64,000 nt of DNA from Liriodendron chinense (Eukaryota; Streptophyta; Magnoliopsida; Magnoliales; Magnoliaceae). Positions 1 to 30,574 of this stretch are shown here, one piece after another. Position 1 is the first letter of the stretch, and every line of letters begins with the position of its first letter. The notes below the pieces were generated by a model. That model did no database searches. It had not been told where the DNA came from and saw only the letters and a program-made list of their open reading frames with translations. Both the position numbers and the translations under genes were made by a program. The stretch is from the NCBI GenBank assembly GCA_003013855.2, contig PVNU02000871.1, forward strand, positions 24,887 through 88,886, given 5' to 3'.

Positions 1-1027
1 ATGCATTTTTATAAAATTATTTTTTCACAAAATAAAATAAAATGTTTTGTTTTTTTCAGAGATCAGTGTAGCCCAAGTGGGAGAATGTAAGACTCCATTA
101 GGTGAGCCACACATGATCATCGGTTTAGATCATGACCGTTGGATTATTCAGATTGAGCGATTCAGTGGGCCCCACTATAGTTGTGATCATTACAAATAGG
201 TTTGGGGCGGGACGCTTGAACCGTGGTCCCTATTCGCGGTTATTAAGCCAGATATGGAAACCTACGGTGTGGAGACCCTAGAGGAGAGAAGTGTGATGGG
301 TAAGCTTCTCTGGCCCTCTTTCCTATAAATATATGTCTTGGTCCCCTCACCAACACACGAGAGAAAACCCTAGTCCCATTAAGTGATTCTCCTAAAGGTG
401 TAAGGTGCGAAAGATCAAGAATTTCTCTCGGCAACACGACGGCCTCGGGAATGTCTTCCCAATTAGGTATGGCTTTAAGATTACAGTATGTAATCTCCAT
501 TGTTGATGCATAGACGATCCGATTATTCCACATAATGTTTAAGTTTCACACCTACCTGCCATTGTAAGCTTCTTGGGGGCAAAGGAATTTTAGATCAAGC
601 TGATATTTGTGTTTTTCTTTCAGTTCATGTAACCTTATGAACAGGGTGGATGATAAATAAACACCATTGTGGCCCTTATTAAGGCTTCAATCATGGACAA
701 TGTAGTACCCATTGTTTCCTATTATGTGGTTTATTTCTGCCTTGGATATGCTTCAATTTTGGGCTCATACCCTAAAATGGTTGGACGACCTCGATAAGAC
801 ACATGCGTCACTTATGGGCCCCACAGAGTTTACTCAGGATTACTGTGTACTGAGTGACTCCGTGCGCAGTCCGCTCTCCTCTGCTCACACATCACCAAAG
901 TCGGTAGTGGGTGCTAGAAACGGGAAGCGGCTTGGGTGAGAGCCAGATACACTGAGAGTGAATTAGCATACACCGAGAGTGAATTACCTGTTACCTTGAT
1001 AACATCTTAATGGATGTTACCCTAACC
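1..1027. other. Gene-free left edge
   Basis: No reading frame here resembles a known protein, and the short open frames lack coding character. The sequence is AT-rich with scattered GGGCCC-type motifs of the kind that end the foldback elements further right. I see no RNA gene. Confidence 0.5.
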
Positions 1028-1452
1028 ATGTGGGGTCCACTTGGATGTATTGTTTGTATATACAGGCTGTTCATATATTTTTCCATCTCATTTTAGGATG
1101 AAATTTCAAATCATAAAAACATTGACCATACCAATAGAAACAGTGGTGCATAATCATTAAAAAACTTTTTGTGAGCTAAAAAATAGTCTTGAATCATTGT
1201 GATCTCTCTAATTGACCTTCAAAAAGATCTTCTTGGAATTATCAATAGGTTGGATTGCAAATAAACATTAATAAAACATTATGATGGGCCCTTTGCAATT
1301 TTTATGGTGAAGCGCTCAATCAATATTGTTTCCTATGTTGTGGTTCACATAAGATTTGGATATGTATAATTTTTTATACGCCATCCTAAAATCGTCTGTA
1401 GAAACGGATGGATGGCTTGGATATACAAACAATCATCAAGGTAGGCCACACA
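1028..1452. mobile_element. GGGCCCAC foldback element, diverged copy
   Basis: This copy starts near a 'tggggtccac' motif and ends near 'gtaggccacac', with the two halves inversely related. It keeps family landmarks in order: the 'ctcattttagga' block, a 'gaccatacca..gaaacagtg' block, 'ggttggattgcaaataaaca', and the mirrored 'attgtttcctatg..gtggt' block. It is non-coding and has decayed more than the copies at 42 kb. The boundaries are approximate. Confidence 0.55.
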
Positions 1453-1536
1453 GTAGGGGTAACACACACTAAGTTGTTACCTGGTAACACCTAATTCGCT
1501 CCCCCATCCAACAAGGTGGGTGGGACCGCTTACTGT

Positions 1537-1930
1537 GGGGCTAAATGATGCATGTGCCTTAAATCCACACCGTCTAACCATTTTGAAAACTCATTTTAGT
1601 ATATGATCTACAAAACGGAGCTAACTCAAATCTCAAGTAGACCATACCACAGGAAAAATAGTCGTCCTTAAACCCACTGTTAAAAACCTCATGGATTCCA
1701 CTGGAATGTTTATTTGTCATCCAACTTGTTGATAAGGCCGCAAACACCTAGATGAAAAAACAACACAAATATCATCTTGATCCAAAGCTTTTGCAGCCGA
1801 TGAGAAGTTTTTAATGGCCAATCACCACTGCTTCTGTACCATGGTCCATCAAGGATTTGGAACTGCTTCATATTCTGGATCATAAAGTGAGCTTTTAAAT
1901 ATGGATGAACAGATGTAGTTGCAGGATGAG
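1537..1930. mobile_element. GGGCCCAC foldback element, worn copy
   Basis: The order of blocks matches the family: 'actcattttagtatatgat', 'ctcaagtagaccatacca', a central 'aatgtttatttgtcatcc', 'atcatcttgatccaaa', then a worn mirror half. The right terminus is poorly preserved. No coding capacity is seen. Confidence 0.5.
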
Positions 1931-1983
1931 GATTGCGTCCAAACTCAGTATGGATGCAAAGCATCCGAACAAAACTGTGGAGG

Positions 1984-2312
1984 GGCCCACTGTGATGTAT
2001 CTGTTTATCCACTCCATCCATTTCCCGTCTAAGATCAGGCCAACCACATCAGACGATGAATGAGGCAGATCCAACGTTGAGGTCGGCCACACCAAAATAC
2101 TGAGCCTGGCTGCATTAAATGCACCCAGCATTAAATGCAACGATCATCTCCAATGTGCCCAACCTGAGCGTAGGATTAAATGCAATGATCATCTCTGATG
2201 TGGCCGACCTGAGCGTTGGATCTACCTCATTCTTGATCTCATGCTTAAAATGACCTTAGATAAGGAATGCACGGAGTAGATAAACAGATTCATCACAGTG
2301 GGGCCTCCACAG
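1984..2312. mobile_element. Foldback element with replaced interior
   Basis: The left end 'gggcccactgtgatgtatct' followed by 'gtttatccactccatcc' is mirrored on the right by 'ggagtagataaacag' and 'catcacagtggggcc'. The usual interior is missing. In its place lies a tandem pair of about 47 bp at 2130-2222, sharing 'taaatgcaa.gatcatctc' and 'gacctgagcgt.ggatc'. This may be a separate subfamily or a deletion derivative. Confidence 0.55.
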
Positions 2313-2384
2313 CTCGGTTTGTACGCTTTGTGTCAATAATGAGTTTGGATGCAATCCGCGTCCATAGTTGCATACATCACAGTG

Positions 2385-2735
2385 GACACCACAGACGGGT
2401 CCCACCCACCTCAGTGGATCCTGGTTCTCGCCTATTCGGCTCTCGTGGAAAAGCTCTATGGGCAGATGTAATTCCCAAGTGGACCACTCCATGGGAAACA
2501 GTGGTGACTGAATTAATTGGGTAAAGGGGAAAATACAAATATCAGCTTCATCCAAAACGTTGGTGCCTGAGGGAGCTTTTAATGCTGTGCGTTTAATAAC
2601 CACTCTTTCCTGTGGTGCAGTCCACTTGAGACTTGGATCTGCCTCAATTTTGGCATAATGCTTTAAAATTAGCTGACAAACTGGGTGGACGGCATGGATG
2701 AAACATATACGTGATTGTGGGGCCCACATCAGAAG
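2385..2735. mobile_element. GGGCCCAC foldback element
   Basis: The right end, 'ggtggacggcatggatgaaa' followed by a GTGGGGCCCAC-type terminus, is characteristic of the family, and the 'atcagcttcatccaaaa' centre is present. The left arm is less well preserved. It is non-coding. Confidence 0.45.
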
Positions 2736-2899
2736 TAACTACCGAATCCTGACTCCAATCACAATCAGGTTCCCCCATGTGTGGGGCTAGCAGGATGGTT
2801 TATAATTCAAAACATCATACCTTTTCGTGGGAGAATAGATAGGATGGTGTCGCAGGTTTGGTTTAATTAAGGGGTAAGTAATCCCACGTGGAAGCGGAT

Positions 2900-3275
2900 T
2901 GCCTGCCGAAAGCAGGGAAACTAGGTTGGGCCAATAAATGAGGCGGATCAAAACCTAAGTGGGCTACATAAGAGGTAACGATGGGATTAAACACAGTTGA
3001 AACATTCATATGCCACAAAAGTTTTGTACTAAACTGAGTTTTTTTGTGTTTTGAGCTCAATCCAATGGAAAAGACCTTATGAACAGTTTGGATGGCATAC
3101 AAACATCAAAGTGGACCTAAGAAAGTTTCAATGGTAGGCCTTTTTTTTCTCACTTTTTCCTTCCGTGTGGTAGGCTCAAGTTTTGAATCCACCTCAATTT
3201 TTTGGCCTAGCAACCTGAACAAAATAGATGGACAGGATGGATTCCTTGCAAACAGTGTGGCCCACCTAGGCCCAT
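2900..3275. mobile_element. GGGCCCAC foldback element, worn copy
   Basis: Shared blocks appear in family order: 'aatgaggcggatcaaaacct', 'gccacaaaagtttt', 'gaccttatgaacagtttgga', 'tttcaatggtaggc' and the terminal 'tgtggcccacctaggccc'. Both ends are diverged, so the limits are approximate. Confidence 0.5.
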
Positions 3276-3393
3276 CAATACATCACCTACCACGTTGGTG
3301 TAGGAGATGGCTCTAATTTATAGAGTCACATTGCTTAGTGTGGCACACAGCACCAAGGCGGGCACTATGTGCTATTCAAAAAGTTATGGGTTC

Positions 3394-3940
3394 CACCATG
3401 TTTTATCTATGCTGTCCATTTATTTTACCAGTTCATTTTAGAGAATGAGCCAAAAAATGAGGTAGATCTAAATCTTAGGTGGACCACACCACACCAAACA
3501 ATGGGGGAATGAACTCCTACAACTAATAATCTTCCTAAGGTCCACCGCAATGTTTTTCTGCCATCCAACCTGTTGATTACGTCACAAAGGCATGGATGGA
3601 GAGAAAACACAAATATCAGTCTAGTCCAAAACTTTTGTAGCCAAGGGAAGTTTGCAATGGTGGGTGTTCAATCACCACAATGTTGCCCACCTGCCTCATG
3701 CCCTAAAATGAGCTGACAAAATTAATGGATGGTATGGATAAAACACACACAACATGGTAGGCCCATAACTTTTAGAGCAACGCACAGGACAGACATAGGT
3801 GTGGTCCACCTTAGATTTGGATTTACTTCATTTTTTTGAGCTCATGCCCTAAAATGAAAGGGCAAAATTAATAAGCAGCGTGGACAAAATACATACATCA
3901 TGGTGGGTCCCACATAGCTTTTATCGCAGCACAGAGTATG
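3394..3940. mobile_element. GGGCCCAC foldback element plus an extra half copy
   Basis: One near-full copy runs to about 3775, from 'ttccaccatgttttatctat' to 'acacacaacatggtaggccc'. A second right-hand half follows at about 3795-3935, with 'gtggtccaccttagatttgg' and 'catcatggtgggtccc'. Two overlapping insertions, or an insertion followed by partial duplication, would explain this. Confidence 0.5.
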
Positions 3941-5940
3941 GACGACGCTGTTGTGTACTGCAACATGGTATGAAAGCGTTTAGATTGCACACGTGGTATG
4001 AGATCTAGCCCATATACTGATTGGTTCAGCCATGTTTTCTGTAAATTAATATGGTTCACTGGAAATGTAGGCCCAATATTGCTGAGACTGGTAAATGGGT
4101 TAGAAAACTTCAGCGACTGTTTTAGAGCCGCACATTTGTTTTACAGACCGTGGTCCATGTGATCTGTGGACACACTTAGATCTTGCGCTAGGACATTAAT
4201 ACAGAGGTGAACAATTTGAATCTGGGACCTGGCGTGTACATGCCACACATAGATGACTTTCCTTATGACCTTCACAAGTAAGGTTGTGAAATCTACTACG
4301 ACCATCGTACAACAACCACAATGTCCATCTGTTTCAACATGTTGGGGTGTGAATTAGAAAATGAAGTGGACACAGCTCTTAAGCAATCCAGTCAAAGAAT
4401 TTTCTATTATCCTTTTCTGCTTATGTTCACCAAGCGTGCACTTTTCCACATAAATAATCTTTAAAGCCTTTTTGGTGTTGCTTCAAATGATTATAGAATA
4501 ATATTGTGTGGTAACTATGTTGATTATTGTCCAACAAATTGTTTATTAATGACTAAAGTGAAAGTCGGCGCAGAAGAATGAACCCTCGAGATCCGACAAT
4601 TTCCACAATGTGGGACCTTAAGAAAAGCCGATGATGAATGGTGCATGTCTAGCGGTTCGCCTAATTATTATTGGATCAGGTGGGTCTAATCACCTTGTGA
4701 ACCTAGGGTATAAATGGTTCTGAATTTTGATGAATGGTTAGAATCGCTTGAGGGGCAAGGTAGAAGGACAATATAAGCTTGTGTATTTTTCTCTCAAGAC
4801 TCTTAGAGTTATTTGGATGAATTTCTCAAAAAAGCTCTTCCTATATAATGAGAGATTGAGAGAGTTCGAATGTTGCTAGAAATTATTTAGTCTCATCCCA
4901 TCTCCTTGTCCAATTCACGTAAATAAATAAGATAGTAAACATCAAAGGACCCATCCACTGGTGATTAATTACCTACAAGTGGTTCACAAGCTTTTGTCCA
5001 ATAAAAGAATATAAACTTTCTACATATGATTGTCACGAATTGATCTATAATCAAAGTAACTTGAGTAGGTTACAATTGATTCTTGATAAATAAAATTTCT
5101 AAAATTATTCATTAAGAATTACTCGTTAAAAAAAATTTGTATATTTAATAAAAGTGCTTAAGAAAACAACTGCCCCAAGAATGTTTCAAATGAAAATATT
5201 GAAATCTGGCTCTTTTCCTATTGCGAGGCCCACTCAAGTCTTATATTTTTTAAATCATGCCCTAGTATGATGCAGCGAAGTGTAAGAATGAACCAGATGC
5301 CCACATGGTTATCACTTTGGCCCCATGCATCGTTATAGGAAGGTTTCTTTTCATATGGCTTGTCTAGAGATATTTGTTAAACCCAAGTTCTCCTGCTATA
5401 TAACTCATGCACACACCACATGCTTGCCATCATGGCATATGGGTCTAAGATTCAATCCATCTATTAGAAAGGTACCACCATGTTGATGCCCCAACTCAAT
5501 AATTAGGTTAGTCCACTGATTATGTGGGCCATAGTTTCAATACTGGGCCCACCTTTGAGTGGACCAAATTAATTTTAGGGGAAAATAATCAGAATAACGG
5601 ATGGATGGATTTGATCTAGGACCTACGAGCCGTGATGATATGTGTGGAGATGTAGGGCTATGTACTCATGCAATTAACAATCCCTTCAGCAAGAGACATT
5701 TTCGATTTTATGAAAAATTTCCAGTGATTTTATAAGTTGGTAGAAGAAAGATGACTTTAGCATGAAGCAACCAAGGTATGGGAAAAATGCTTAAATTTTA
5801 AAATATCTTTTTAAAATTAATTAATTAAGTGGTTAATCAAATACACTTAAAAGCATAAAAATGGTGATTAAGCCCTGGAAGATAAACACTCTCTGGGGAA
5901 AGGGCACAAATTGGGTACTACCCACACCAGGGGCTATTTT
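3941..5940. other. Intergenic, no feature recognised
   Basis: This is AT-rich DNA with no long or family-like reading frame. I see no tRNA, no clear tandem repeat and no LTR pair. Short TGGGCC-type motifs occur, but no complete element could be traced. Confidence 0.45.
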
Positions 5941-6360
5941 GGGCCCATTGTGATGTATGTGTTTTATCCAAGCCGTTCATCCATTTTGAAAGATCATTTT
6001 AGGACATGACCCCAAAAAGGATGAGGGTCGAATGCTCGAGTGGACCATACCACCGGATGCAGCGGCGACAATCACATTTGCCGTTGAAACCTTTCTAGGG
6101 CCCACTGTGATGTTTATCTGCCATCTAACCTGTTCATAAGGTCACATAAACCTCGATGAAGGTAAATATAAATATTAGCTTGATCCAAAACTTCTGTGGC
6201 CCCCAAGAGTTTTTCTGTGGTAGGTATTCAATCCTCACTGTTTCCCTCAGTGTGGTTCACATGACAATTTTATCTGCCTCATTTTTAGGACCATGAATTA
6301 AAATAAATTTTCAAAATATATGGACGGTGTGGATAAAAAACATACATCACAGTGGGCCCC
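5941..6360. mobile_element. GGGCCCAC foldback element, well preserved
   Basis: The first about 165 bp ('gggcccattgtgatgtatgt', 'gttttatccaagccgttc', ...) are matched in reverse complement by the last about 165 bp, ending 'acatacatcacagtgggccc'. The arms flank a loop of about 100 bp containing 'tgttcataaggtcacataaa'. No open frame spans it. The whole-length palindrome identifies a non-autonomous foldback element; its transposase superfamily is unknown. Confidence 0.75.
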
Positions 6361-8105
6361 ATAGAGCCCCTGACAGGACCGCCCGTGTCTAGCTAGGTCC
6401 TGGGGGCAGTACCCAATCCCCGCCCTCTTGCAAAGCCCAACAGGCGCGAGAAGCGATTCCCGGAGGCTACCTTGCACGTGCGTACAGACTGCAGTCTGCA
6501 GTGCATCAATCGATGGCAGATGCGTAATTTGGCGATTTAAAAGGGGCCTTTTCTTTTCGGCAGGATCTTAAAGTCAGTCTCCTCACGAGAAAGGATGATC
6601 TCTCCGTCGGGAAGAACGGTGTCTCTTTGGTAATTAAATCCATCGCCAAGCCCTTTCTCCATATGAGAAAAAATTCGGTGCTCTGAAAGAGTGTGGCGGA
6701 TGATACACAGGCATTTCTAAATTACTTGGAAATTACATAAATGGCATTAATTCAGATCAAACTCTAAAAGTCGTGGGTCACAATTCTGGTGCACCATTGT
6801 ACAAAAATTAATCTTATTTTCTTTTATATTAGCATCGGATTGGTGGACATTAATTGGACGGTTAAAATGAAAATAACCAACGGTCCTATTTCTACAAACA
6901 AGTGTCCAAAAATCAGAAATTCAGATTGTTCAATCAGTATGATATTTGAAATGAGACTTTAAATAAAAAATAGTTCCACAAGTTAGTCAGTTAATTGGAG
7001 TTGATATATACGGTGTATACAACATCTGAGTGTCTGAGTATCAAGCGTCATGCACATCCCGAGTATCATATAGCTCAAATTCTCCTGCGGCCTTTTGATT
7101 TCAAACCCGGGAATCCCTCTCCTTCCTTTAACCGCAGTTAAAGCATCCGACTCTAGGGTTAAGAAGATAATACTCTACGTCGCGCTTGCAGTACATTGCA
7201 TTTGGTACATTCACGATGATGCCACTTGGACATTAGGTCAGATGATCCAATCCGTCCATACCACGAGAAATATCATGGATTGGATGAGTAAAGAAAATTT
7301 TAACAGGATACTTGCATTGAAAATTGGCGACCGAATTTTATTTTTTATTTTTACTTTAAACCCTTGTGGTAAAAGCCTCAAGCAGATTTAACGGATTGAG
7401 ATGAAATCTGTACGGATCACTATAATCGAGGGCCCACCATATAAAAATGGGTCCATGCTGAGACCATTGATCTATTGCTTCAAATGGACGATGGACCATG
7501 CCCATACCCCAAAGATCTCTTGCATCGCAGGTCCTTTTTTTAAAATATTCTTTCATCTAAGTGTCTTCTATATTTCTTTTAGCACAATTCAATGGTCCGG
7601 ATTTTCGAATTGTGGGCCCCACGTGGACAAACTAAAGTCACCAGAGCACCAGATCCTCCTGCCAAGATCACATGGGCCAAGCGACTGACCACAAGTGCGA
7701 CGGACCGAAATCCCTTTAGAACTTAATTACAGAACCATGCAGCCAAAGGGACGCCATCATACTCGGGCTTTCATCTTTACAACTAAGCCATGTTTCAGCT
7801 ATCAGACCTCAGTCCTCAGCTGCTGGGCCCCACTGCTGCTGACTGATGCAAGCCGTCAATCTTGCTCATCTTTTCAGCTTATCGTGGACCATCACTGCAT
7901 TACTACTTAAACCGTCAATTATCATGACACGAAAGTAGAACCTCATTACCGGTCCATCAATGAGATTTTCCGTGAAAGGTCAATCCTCAGTGGTTTCCAA
8001 CGTACCAACGGTCTAGATCATCTGATCAAGGCCCACATTTGCACAGGCTAAAAACCCGAGCACGTGTTACATTTACTCGGGCCTGGTATCGGATAATTCC
8101 TCATG
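6361..8105. other. Intergenic region upstream of BRM
   Basis: No protein-like frame is found. A short palindrome 'actgcagtctgcagt' lies near 6488. Distal promoter elements of BRM may lie here, but none can be assigned with confidence. Confidence 0.4.
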
Positions 8106-8112
8106 TATAAAT
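8106..8112 (+). promoter_or_regulatory. Possible TATA box of BRM
   Basis: TATAAAT lies 277 bp upstream of the BRM start codon, in an otherwise mixed-composition region. A pyrimidine- and A-rich stretch follows, suitable for a 5' UTR start near 8135-8150. This rests on position and motif only. Confidence 0.35.
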
Positions 8113-8388
8113 CAAAAAGAAAGAAAAAGAAAAAAAAATTCACTTGCGTTAGGGTTTTGAATCCCGACAAAAAAAAACCCGCTTTAATTCGGGTAGATCC
8201 GTGAAAATTCCGGTCCGGTTTTCGAGAACCGAATTACCGGCCGGAGGGGAAACCGGCGGAACCGGTTCGAAACCCTAAAGCTGTTCCAGATGAAGCGGGA
8301 CGGAAGAGAAGGGCGGGAAAGTGGTTTGGTGAGAAGCGGGTTTTAGGTATTTTCGGTAATTTTTGGGAAATCGGGGGTTTGATTTGGC

Positions 8389-27547
<19,159 letters not shown>

Positions 27548-28229
27548 GGTTTTAGGTGTATATGTTTATGTATATGTTAGAGAATATATGATAAGATTGA
27601 TTTCCAGGTGTATGTTTAGTGTGGACTTTGGGCCTGTACAAGTAGAGAATAGAATGAATGGTTGTAGTTTCTGTGGCCCACCATTTCCATCTTGTAATCT
27701 CTTCACACCCATTTCAGGCTTTTTATCATTCCCAAGTTTGTCCTTGCAGATGGAAAATCCCATGACAATATTGGGATGGGCTCCCGTGGTGGCAGCATAG
27801 AATCGGCTTGAGACTCGGGCTGAGTCAACACGACGAGCCGAGTCTCTTGGGAAACTCTTCAACAAGAGTGACTCGGTTGAGTCTTGACAAGTTTTTGTTG
27901 AATCTTTATTATTTTTATTTTTAATACAATGACCAACAATTTAAGATTAACAACCCTACAAAATAGTTGGTATTTAAATAATATATGCGGTCCACATCAA
28001 TGCTTACACCTCTCTAGTATGCTCAATAGGACTGCCCATTTTTAAGACCACTAATTGGATGGTTAGGATCTTCCAATCCGACGGATTTGATCTTAGGTGG
28101 GTAATCAAGTGTGGGCTTTAACAAAATAATGAAAGAAATATTATATATCTGAATTGATTATATATATATATATATATATTCCGAAATGTGAGTAAGTGAG
28201 GAATTCTATCATCCGTTCAGGTGGGGCTC
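27548..28229. other. 3' flank of BRM
   Basis: It holds the presumed BRM 3' UTR; no canonical AATAAA close to the stop was singled out. A GAGTCA/ACTCG-rich stretch lies at about 27785-27890 and a (TA)n tract at 28158-28180. No gene is seen. Confidence 0.45.
27785..27895. repeat. GAGTC-rich dispersed repeat
   Basis: The stretch is dense in gactcg, gagtca and gagtct motifs ('cgagccgagtctcttggg'). Related GAGTCA-rich stretches lie at 32195-32335 and 43470-43620. It is probably the remnant of an unclassified dispersed element. Confidence 0.45.
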
Positions 28230-28232
28230 CGT

Positions 28233-28413
28233 GGAGCCCACCGTGATGTATGGGTTTCGTCCATGCTGTCCATCCATTTTTCCAGATCATTTTAGGGTAT
28301 TAAAGCCAAAAGCGAGCCAGATCCAAGGCTGAAGTGTACCACACAGTGGGGATTATCACCGTAGAAATGAATGAACGGTGTGGATAAAACACATACACCA
28401 CGGTGGGCCCCAC
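28233..28413. mobile_element. Short deletion derivative of the GGGCCCAC foldback family
   Basis: Both ends are good: 'ggagcccaccgtgatgtatg' on the left, and 'acggtgtggataaaacacat' leading to 'cacggtgggccccac' on the right. Only about 181 bp remain, with the central loop and inner arms lost. This gives a compact hairpin with almost no loop. Confidence 0.75.
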
Positions 28414-28529
28414 AGAGCATGCCCGTGCGGATTATTATGCACATCATTCATTGTATACTATTTTCCCATTTTTTCAATTCTCAAATTTATATTCATTATA
28501 TAGAGATTATTCAAATAAATAACATCAAA

Positions 28530-28613
28530 GTCAGGATGGCCGAGTGGTCTAAGGCGCCAGACTCAAGTTCTGGTCCTCGAAAGAGGGCGTGGGTTCAAAC
28601 CCCACTTCTGACA
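28530..28613 (+). tRNA. tRNA-Leu (anticodon CAA)
   Basis: The acceptor arms GTCAGGA (28530-28536) and TTCTGAC (28606-28612) pair with one G-U, and A28613 is the discriminator. The anticodon stem CCAGA/TCTGG encloses loop CTCAAGT, with anticodon CAA at 28564-28566, reading UUG. A long variable arm is present, as expected for Leu. The A box (TGGCCGAGTGG) and B box (GGTTCAAACCC) are intact. There is no intron and no encoded CCA. The sequence is of the nuclear, not plastid, type. Confidence 0.97.
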
Positions 28614-28617
28614 TTCA

Positions 28618-28632
28618 ATTTTATTTTTTTAG
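28618..28632 (+). terminator. RNA polymerase III terminator of tRNA-Leu
   Basis: Runs of T (TTTTATTTTTTT) begin a few bases after the tRNA 3' end on the coding strand, the usual stop signal for polymerase III. Confidence 0.7.
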
Positions 28633-29110
28633 ATCCAAAAGTAGGGCCATACATATATGTTGTGCAATTTGCCATATGTTTATATTATACATTCTATTTT
28701 CTTAATCTTTTATTCTACTTTTAAAAAATTTATTTAACTTTTATTTATTTTTTATTTTCTCCAAAAGTAATGTGGGTATACATTTATGTTGCACATTTAC
28801 TTATTGTTATTATTATTACTACATCTTTAAAATTTTCAAATTTTCTAAAGTAATGTGGGACATAGGCTTATGCTGCTTTTTATTTTTATTCATTATTTTT
28901 ACAATTTTTTCCAAAAGTAATTTGAGCGATACGTTATGTTGTACATTCTATTTTTTATTTTTCGATTTTATTTTATTTTTTACAAACTTTTCCGAAAGTA
29001 ATGTGGGCGATAGGTTTACTCGTACATTCTATTATTATAATTATAATTATTATTATTACAAATCTTTCCATTAGTAATGTGGGCTATACCTTGTCTTTTC
29101 ATGCAAAGTC
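28625..29110. repeat. Degenerate tandem repeat, about 65-80 bp unit, downstream of tRNA
   Basis: About six units each carry a 'ccaaaagtaatgtggg' and 'ttatgttg.acatt' core separated by T-rich spacers. Cores start near 28635, 28763, 28845, 28910, 28992 and 29070. Spacing varies and the units are diverged. The array begins within about 20 bp of the tRNA terminator. Confidence 0.6.
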
Positions 29111-30432
29111 ACCAAAGATAAGAGATCGGGACCGTCTAACACCACCTAAACTAGTGGATAACATCGTGAGACTGTTGATCGCAATGTCACAGCACTTTTA
29201 CTTACCATAGGTGATTTTCATTGTAATTTTCTTGATTTCTCTCTTGTTCTTCTTACGTTTGCAGTGGGGTCTCCATTTATAAACTCCGAGCTAACATCTA
29301 ACGGTCGGATCATCGACTCTCTCAAGGTGAGAGCTAACATCCAACTTGTCTCCATCCATATTAAGTTGGGACCGAGTCACCCCATTTTAATGTAGAGGGG
29401 TCTGACTCAGATTATTTCCCACCGAAACCAATATGAATCATGTTAATTAATATTCAAAACCATGGTTGCATGATGTACAAAATTTTACAGCTGTACATGT
29501 ACAACTGTATATACATATCCTATATTCTAACACATATCAACTTTCCAATTAGACCTTCCTAAGCAGCATCTTCTAAGGCTCCCCAATTGAATTTAATCAA
29601 AATATGCAACAAAAGTTTAGTCCTTGACGTGTTTGGATCTGTCTTGTTTATTTGGATTGCAACTATGATTGTTTTGTATGTTAAGCACTTGGAATAAGAA
29701 AGTGATCATGTTCAAAGATTCAGGTTGATCCACTGGATGCAAATGGGTTGGGTCAACCCAATGGGTCATTGTGATTTTGAGTCATCAAAAGAGTACCTAT
29801 ATGAACTTTTTTGTGGGTCCATTTCCTTGGTGCCCCAGAAGCTAGGACATGATGCTTGCACCTTCTTCCACTTATCCAGGTGGGCCCTGCATTCCCTATC
29901 ATTAGGGATTGATTTGCCACACACAACACCTTACACCTCTGGATAGGAGGGATAGACTTGGGTTTGCTTGTCCGTGACTCAGCCAATGGGTTGGGTCAAC
30001 CCAATGGGTCATTGGACATGACCCAAAATTAGATGGGTATGGGTCTAGCTTTACATCCACGACCAGGTCTAGATCCAAAAGTTCGATCACTAAATTAGTT
30101 TGGGCATGGGATCTCCTAAAAATCAACTGTTCATCAGGTGGAACCCCGCCATGACCGCCAAAAATAGGTTGGTCTACTTATTAGTTGGACCACCCATGTA
30201 TGATAAAAGATATGGACTGCTCGACATAACACGGCAGCCAGCCCCACCCAATTGCGAGTGCACCATCCTTACCCATAAGGGCATGTTCTTGGCGGCCCAA
30301 GCTGATGAGTTGCCCGGATCTGCCCACAAATCACCCAATCGCACATGTACGTGTGCAAGTGGCTTTGGTGTTTCTCCTATGATAATCTCCAACCATGGAA
30401 GAACATTTATAAAATGAACACCCAGATTCATC
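29111..30432. other. Intergenic, between tRNA and UBC 3' end
   Basis: No gene is seen. A 30-bp sequence containing the palindrome 'gggttgggtcaaccca' occurs twice, at 29742-29771 and 29985-30014. BRM and the UBC gene converge on this region. Confidence 0.5.
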
Positions 30433-30438
30433 TTTATT
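30433..30438 (-). terminator. Poly(A) signal of the UBC gene
   Basis: AATAAA on the minus strand lies about 137 bp beyond the UBC stop codon, a normal plant 3' UTR length. No other evidence supports it. Confidence 0.45.
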
Positions 30439-30574
30439 TACAAGAAATGGAGAAACTAAATACACAGAAGAGCAGGGTATTTTTTTCTTTATTTTCCATT
30501 CGTCTTCTGCCAGGGTCAGATCTTGAAATACCATCACGTACATTTACAGCACTTCAATAAAAAGCATATAGCTG

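Noticed and set aside
2256..2729. Minus-strand frame of 157 residues
   Set aside because: It lies across foldback elements; similar pseudo-frames appear in other copies because of shared repeat sequence.
28530..28613. Possibility that tRNA-Leu(CAA) is a plastid insertion
   Set aside because: Its stems and variable arm fit the nuclear gene rather than the plastid trnL-CAA sequence.
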